This document shows, one piece after another, positions 34,250-37,264 of a stretch of 37,264 nt of DNA. The DNA is from Deltaproteobacteria bacterium (GTDB lineage Bacteria > Desulfobacterota > Desulfobulbia > Desulfobulbales > Desulfurivibrionaceae): NCBI GenBank assembly GCA_026388695.1, contig JAPLJH010000016.1, positions 1 through 37,264 of the forward strand, written 5' to 3'. The notes under the pieces are model-generated. The model searched no databases, was not told the origin of the DNA, and saw only the letters and a program-made list of their open reading frames with translations. Positions within the stretch are counted from its first letter, which is position 1; the number at the start of each line of letters is the position of its first letter. The position numbers and the translations under genes were made by a program.

Positions 34250-34391
34250 AAACAGATTCTGGGATTCTCTGAACGCCGCCTGAAGAGGGCTGTAAGCCTA
34301 GCCCGGGCGAAGGGCATTTCCTCTAGTCGCACTGATAATGCAAACGGAGTTTGTTTTTTTTACGAGATTACTTTTTCAGAAGGAGAGCAAC

Positions 34392-34925
34392 ATGGGAGGA
34401 AGAAAGAAAACACTCTTGGGCATGGCAGCGCTGATGCTCCTGACCGCGCCTCTTGCCGCGCAGAGTTGGGCCGCAGAAGGCCCTGGCACGGTGGAGCTTG
34501 GCAGCTTGGCAAATCATTATTCCGCAGTGACCTTTGATCATGCCATGCATACTGGGGTGGCGGCAAGCTGTGCTGAATGCCATCACCACACAACCGGGCT
34601 CGCGCCCATCGATCCAAACTGCGCCCGGTGTCATAAAGCTGGGGACAAGGCGAACAGGGTTGCCTGCAAGAGTTGTCATTCAGACAAGCGCTTTTCCGCG
34701 GAAGATCTGGCAAAAATTGAGGGAAATCCGCTGCTGCACCACAAGGGGAAGCTTGGCCTGAAAGGGGCCTATCACCAGAAATGTCTTGGTTGCCACACCG
34801 CCATGGGTGGACCGACTGGCTGTCAGGATTGTCATACCCGCAACGACAAGGGGGATGCCTTTTTTCATTCGGGCAAATACACCCCGGCTCCTAAGGCTTC
34901 CGCCGAGCATGGCGGCGGTCATTGA
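34392..34925 (+). CDS. Periplasmic pentahaem c3-type cytochrome
   Basis: This 177-residue protein has a Sec signal (MGGRKKTLLGMAALMLLTAPLAAQSWA, cut near residue 28). Five CxxCH haem motifs start at Cys60, 77, 92, 131 and 144 (CAECH, CARCH, CKSCH, CLGCH, CQDCH). Surrounding His residues (42, 50, 53, 65, 66, 116, 117, 128, 159) can provide second ligands. The spacing resembles class III cytochromes, which usually have four haems, so five is unusual. It should carry electrons in the periplasm and pass them to or from the ferredoxin/NrfD partners downstream. ATG 34392 has AAGGAG upstream; an earlier ATG (34338) would break the signal peptide. Confidence 0.9.
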   Translation: MGGRKKTLLGMAALMLLTAPLAAQSWAAEGPGTVELGSLANHYSAVTFDHAMHTGVAASCAECHHHTTGLAPIDPNCARCHKAGDKANRVACKSCHSDKRFSAEDLAKIEGNPLLHHKGKLGLKGAYHQKCLGCHTAMGGPTGCQDCHTRNDKGDAFFHSGKYTPAPKASAEHGGGH

Positions 34926-34980
34926 TTGAAAATCTCAGAGGCTTGGAGTTTACGCTGAAACGATATCAGAGGGTTACACT

Positions 34981-35907
34981 ATGAAAAAGTTAAACCGCAG
35001 AAGTTTCTTGAAAGGCGGACTGGCCGGTGGCGCTGCCATCGCCGCCGTCGGAGCAAGCAAACAGGCCGTGGCCGGAACGCATAATTTTGGCGGCTATCCG
35101 GACAGTATGGGCGTGCTTGTTGATCTTACCAAATGTGTCGGCTGTCGTACTTGCGAAGCAGCCTGCAATAAGGAGCAGGACCTGCCCGAGCCGGACAAGG
35201 CATTTGACGACCCATCGGTGTTTGAGGAGAGGCGCGAGGGTGGCCTGCCGAGAAGGACAACGGAAAAGGCTTACACCGTCGTGCAGAAATATGATGTGCC
35301 GGGCCGGGAACACCCGCTTTTTCGCAAGGTGCAGTGCAACCATTGCAACGAACCTGCCTGCCTGACCTCCTGTTTTGTCAATGCCTACAAGAAGACACCG
35401 GAAGGCGCAGTTATCTACGATAAGACCGTGTGTGTCGGCTGCCGGACCTGCATGGTCGCTTGTCCCTTCTATATCCCGGCCTACAGCTATTCCAGCGCCA
35501 TCAACCCGGTGGTGAAAAAATGTATCATGTGCTACGACACCCGCCTCAAGTTTGGTCGGCCGCCTGCATGTGTCGAGGCTTGCCCCCAGGAAGTCATGAC
35601 CTTCGGCAAGCGCAAGGATCTCCTCAAGCTGGCCCATCAGCGGATCAGCGATAAGCCTGATGCCTACGTGGACCATGTGTATGGAGAAAACGAGGTTGGC
35701 GGCACGGCCTGGATGTATCTCTCAGACGTGCCCTTTGACAAAATTGGCTATGACACCCATCTGGGAACCCAGCCGATCATCAGTTATGTCAAGGAGTTCC
35801 TTGGGATGGTGCCGATGGTTCTCACCATCTGGCCTGCGCTTTTTACCGGTTTTCATTTGCTGAGCAACCGGAAAGACGCACTGAAAAACGACGATAATAA
35901 AAGCTGA
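34981..35907 (+). CDS. Tat-exported 4x[4Fe-4S] ferredoxin subunit (HybA/HmcB-like)
   Basis: This 308-residue protein has a twin-arginine signal (NRRSFLKGG, residues 5-13) followed by a hydrophobic Ala/Gly stretch, so it folds with its clusters before export. Cys groups for four [4Fe-4S] clusters are visible: CVGCRTCEAAC, CNHCNEPACLTSC, CVGCRTCMVAC, and CIMCYD with CVEACP. A C-terminal membrane helix (about 276-295, FLGMVPMVLTIWPALFTGF) anchors it, as in HybA and HmcB. It should relay electrons between the cytochrome and the NrfD subunit. It is 55 bases behind the cytochrome gene and 16 bases before nrfD. Confidence 0.92.
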   Translation: MKKLNRRSFLKGGLAGGAAIAAVGASKQAVAGTHNFGGYPDSMGVLVDLTKCVGCRTCEAACNKEQDLPEPDKAFDDPSVFEERREGGLPRRTTEKAYTVVQKYDVPGREHPLFRKVQCNHCNEPACLTSCFVNAYKKTPEGAVIYDKTVCVGCRTCMVACPFYIPAYSYSSAINPVVKKCIMCYDTRLKFGRPPACVEACPQEVMTFGKRKDLLKLAHQRISDKPDAYVDHVYGENEVGGTAWMYLSDVPFDKIGYDTHLGTQPIISYVKEFLGMVPMVLTIWPALFTGFHLLSNRKDALKNDDNKS

Positions 35908-35923
35908 GGAGAGGTGGAAGACG

Positions 35924-37174
35924 ATGAATAGCTTAAAATCACAAGGGTTCGCCCCTGTTGTCTCCGATCTCAAAAAAGATGGGAGCGAGTGGACCGTAAA
36001 AGAGAAGATTATGTTGGGGCTCAGCCCCAAAGAGTATTGGGCGGTTCAGCTCCGCAACCCGTTCAACTGGGTGCTCTGGGCCATTTATGCCATCGGGCTG
36101 CCGATCCTGGTGGGTCGGTTTATCTTTGGCCTGGGCTGGGTCACGCATTCCTCCTATGATTATCCTTGGGGGTTGTTTCTGGGCTGGGGGTTGTTCACCA
36201 TGGTGCCGCTTTCCGCTTCCGGCTTCATGATGGGAACCACGGTGGAGCTTTTTGGCCGTAAGGACTTCAAGTCCATTGAGCGGCTTGGGCTGCTGAACGG
36301 GCTTCTTGGCTATACGTTCGCGGTCATGTTTTTGCAGGTGGATCTTGGCCAGCCCTGGCGTCTGATCTACCCCATGTTCGTTTCTCTGGGACCGGCGGCC
36401 GTTCTGTTTCTCGTGGCCTGGCATGTGGCCACCTATCTTACTTGTCAGGTGGCGGAGCTGGTCCCCGCCTTTTCCGAGTGGATGGGTTTCCCCAAGGCCA
36501 AGAAGTTCATTAAGAGCATCGTTCTCGGCTTGACCATTGCCGGGATTATCCTTTCTACCTTGCATCAGGGGGCACTGGGTGCGTTGTTCACTTATGCTCC
36601 AGGCAAGGTGCATCCGCTCTGGTATTCCTCGCCTTTTCAGTGGCTGCACTTTTTCGTTTCCGCAGTGTTTGCCGGGTTGTCCATGCTCATTGTTGTCAGC
36701 ACCTTAACCAAATGGTTCATGCGCTGGCGGTGTGATGAAAATTATCTGAACAATCTCAGCAAACTGACCCTGGGCCTGGCCAAGGGCGCTTCCATGGCCT
36801 TGATCACTTATCTGGTCATCAAGATCATCGGGATTGCCCATGACAATAACTGGGCGTATCTGCTCACCGGTTGGGGCGCCTGGTTTATGTTCGAGATGGT
36901 GGTGGGCGTTATCCTACCGCTGATTTTCTACACCATGGCCGTGCGGAACAGCAATGCTTCCCTGGCCCGTTTCGCTGCGATTCTGGCGGTATTTGGGATT
37001 GCCTTGAACCGGTTGAACACGGCGCTCATTGCCTTCAACTGGCAACTGTATCGGGAAATCCCCCACTGGCGTGAATTGGTGATCGTCTTCACCGTCTATG
37101 CCACCTATATCGTGGTTTATCGCGCAGTTCTGGCCAGGATGCCGATTCTGTACACCTGGAAGGAAAAGAAGTAG
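35924..37174 (+). CDS. NrfD/HybB-family quinone-interacting membrane subunit
   Basis: This 416-residue integral membrane protein has about ten helices (for example LWAIYAIGLPILVGRFIFGL, WGLFTMVPLSASGFMMG, GPAAVLFLVAWHVATYL and IVFTVYATYIVVYRAVL). It matches HybB/HmcC-type members of the NrfD family, which exchange electrons and protons with menaquinone and have no haem of their own. A HybB-like FNRLNTALIAFNW-type stretch appears near the end (NRLNTALIAFNWQLY). With the ferredoxin and cytochrome it forms a three-part periplasmic quinone module. No hydrogenase or molybdoenzyme gene is in the window; further subunits could follow beyond it, although the gap after the stop suggests the operon may end here. 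Confidence 0.92.
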   Translation: MNSLKSQGFAPVVSDLKKDGSEWTVKEKIMLGLSPKEYWAVQLRNPFNWVLWAIYAIGLPILVGRFIFGLGWVTHSSYDYPWGLFLGWGLFTMVPLSASGFMMGTTVELFGRKDFKSIERLGLLNGLLGYTFAVMFLQVDLGQPWRLIYPMFVSLGPAAVLFLVAWHVATYLTCQVAELVPAFSEWMGFPKAKKFIKSIVLGLTIAGIILSTLHQGALGALFTYAPGKVHPLWYSSPFQWLHFFVSAVFAGLSMLIVVSTLTKWFMRWRCDENYLNNLSKLTLGLAKGASMALITYLVIKIIGIAHDNNWAYLLTGWGAWFMFEMVVGVILPLIFYTMAVRNSNASLARFAAILAVFGIALNRLNTALIAFNWQLYREIPHWRELVIVFTVYATYIVVYRAVLARMPILYTWKEKK

Positions 37175-37196
37175 CACTGTTTCAGTGATGAAAAAG

Positions 37197-37223
37197 GGCA
37201 GGGCCGGATCTTCCGGCCCTGCC
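37197..37223. terminator. Hairpin after the NrfD gene
   Basis: A perfect 12-bp stem GGCAGGGCCGGA/TCCGGCCCTGCC with a 3-base loop starts 22 bases after the stop. The plus side has no T-run, but the minus side continues CTTTTT. It may end a minus-strand gene arriving from outside the window as well as the NrfD operon. Confidence 0.6.
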
Positions 37224-37264
37224 GCAACTTGCAAATCCGGGCTGAGACAAATGGCATTTCCACT

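Larger units (their letters stand above)
33936..34391. other. 456-bp intergenic control region
   Basis: No gene is seen. It carries palindrome B (33958-34003), a second palindrome (34027-34040), about 190 bp of unremarkable sequence, a sigma54 promoter (34232-34249) and a leader of about 133 bases to the cytochrome gene. No IHF consensus was found between sites and promoter. Confidence 0.65.

Noticed and set aside
1-37264. CRISPR arrays, insertion sequences, prophage or integrase genes
   Set aside because: No regularly spaced repeats, transposase or integrase motifs, or phage genes were found on either strand.

Overview
The window looks like the chromosome of an anaerobic, cytochrome-rich Gram-negative bacterium of the Desulfobacterota (former Deltaproteobacteria), probably near the Desulfobulbales. 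The reasons are a multihaem c3-type cytochrome with a Tat-exported ferredoxin and an NrfD-type membrane protein, a DUF3365 haem-motif sensor, a rhodanese-rubrerythrin fusion, NtrC-type regulation, and a C-terminal Cys-rich module common in sensory proteins of this phylum. The lineage is inferred from gene content, not from a marker tree. No transposon, phage, CRISPR array or rRNA was seen.

Layout. 1-1044: end of pheT, ihfA, a MerR-type regulator and a tRNA-Pro(GGG) with its own strong promoter and a terminator. 1066-8468: an envelope region with a WecA/MraY-type sugar-phosphate transferase, two LtaS/OpgB-like alkaline-phosphatase-superfamily membrane enzymes and, between these two, an OmpR-type two-component pair. 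8573-10050: cmoA overlapping an isoprenylcysteine-methyltransferase-like membrane protein. 10056-14266 (minus): pstSCAB-phoU phosphate uptake genes. 14463-20886 (minus): a tolC-adaptor-RND-DUF599 efflux operon behind a long palindrome. 21102-25778: corA, a lone fliS-like gene, a DUF116 protein, mscS and a kinase-less haem-motif sensor.

25933-37174 is the most interesting part. A fatty-acid-hydroxylase-like gene and a rhodanese-rubrerythrin gene precede a histidine kinase with two Cys-rich PAS domains and its REC-PAS-AAA+-Fis sigma54 activator. Downstream come two tiny membrane proteins, an FtsH protease, and a pentahaem cytochrome / HybA-like ferredoxin / NrfD operon. Each of these three units is preceded by a -24/-12 (sigma54) promoter match. 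The intergenic regions carry repeated GTGTTGC/GCAACAC half-sites, including two perfect long palindromes directly behind the activator gene and behind ftsH. One region also has an exact IHF consensus between activator sites and promoter. I infer a local, self-contained regulon in which a redox-sensing two-component system controls membrane protein quality control together with a periplasm-to-quinone electron transfer complex.

Coding density is high. The two gene-free stretches above 300 bp (30972-31363 and 33936-34391) both belong to this proposed control circuitry.
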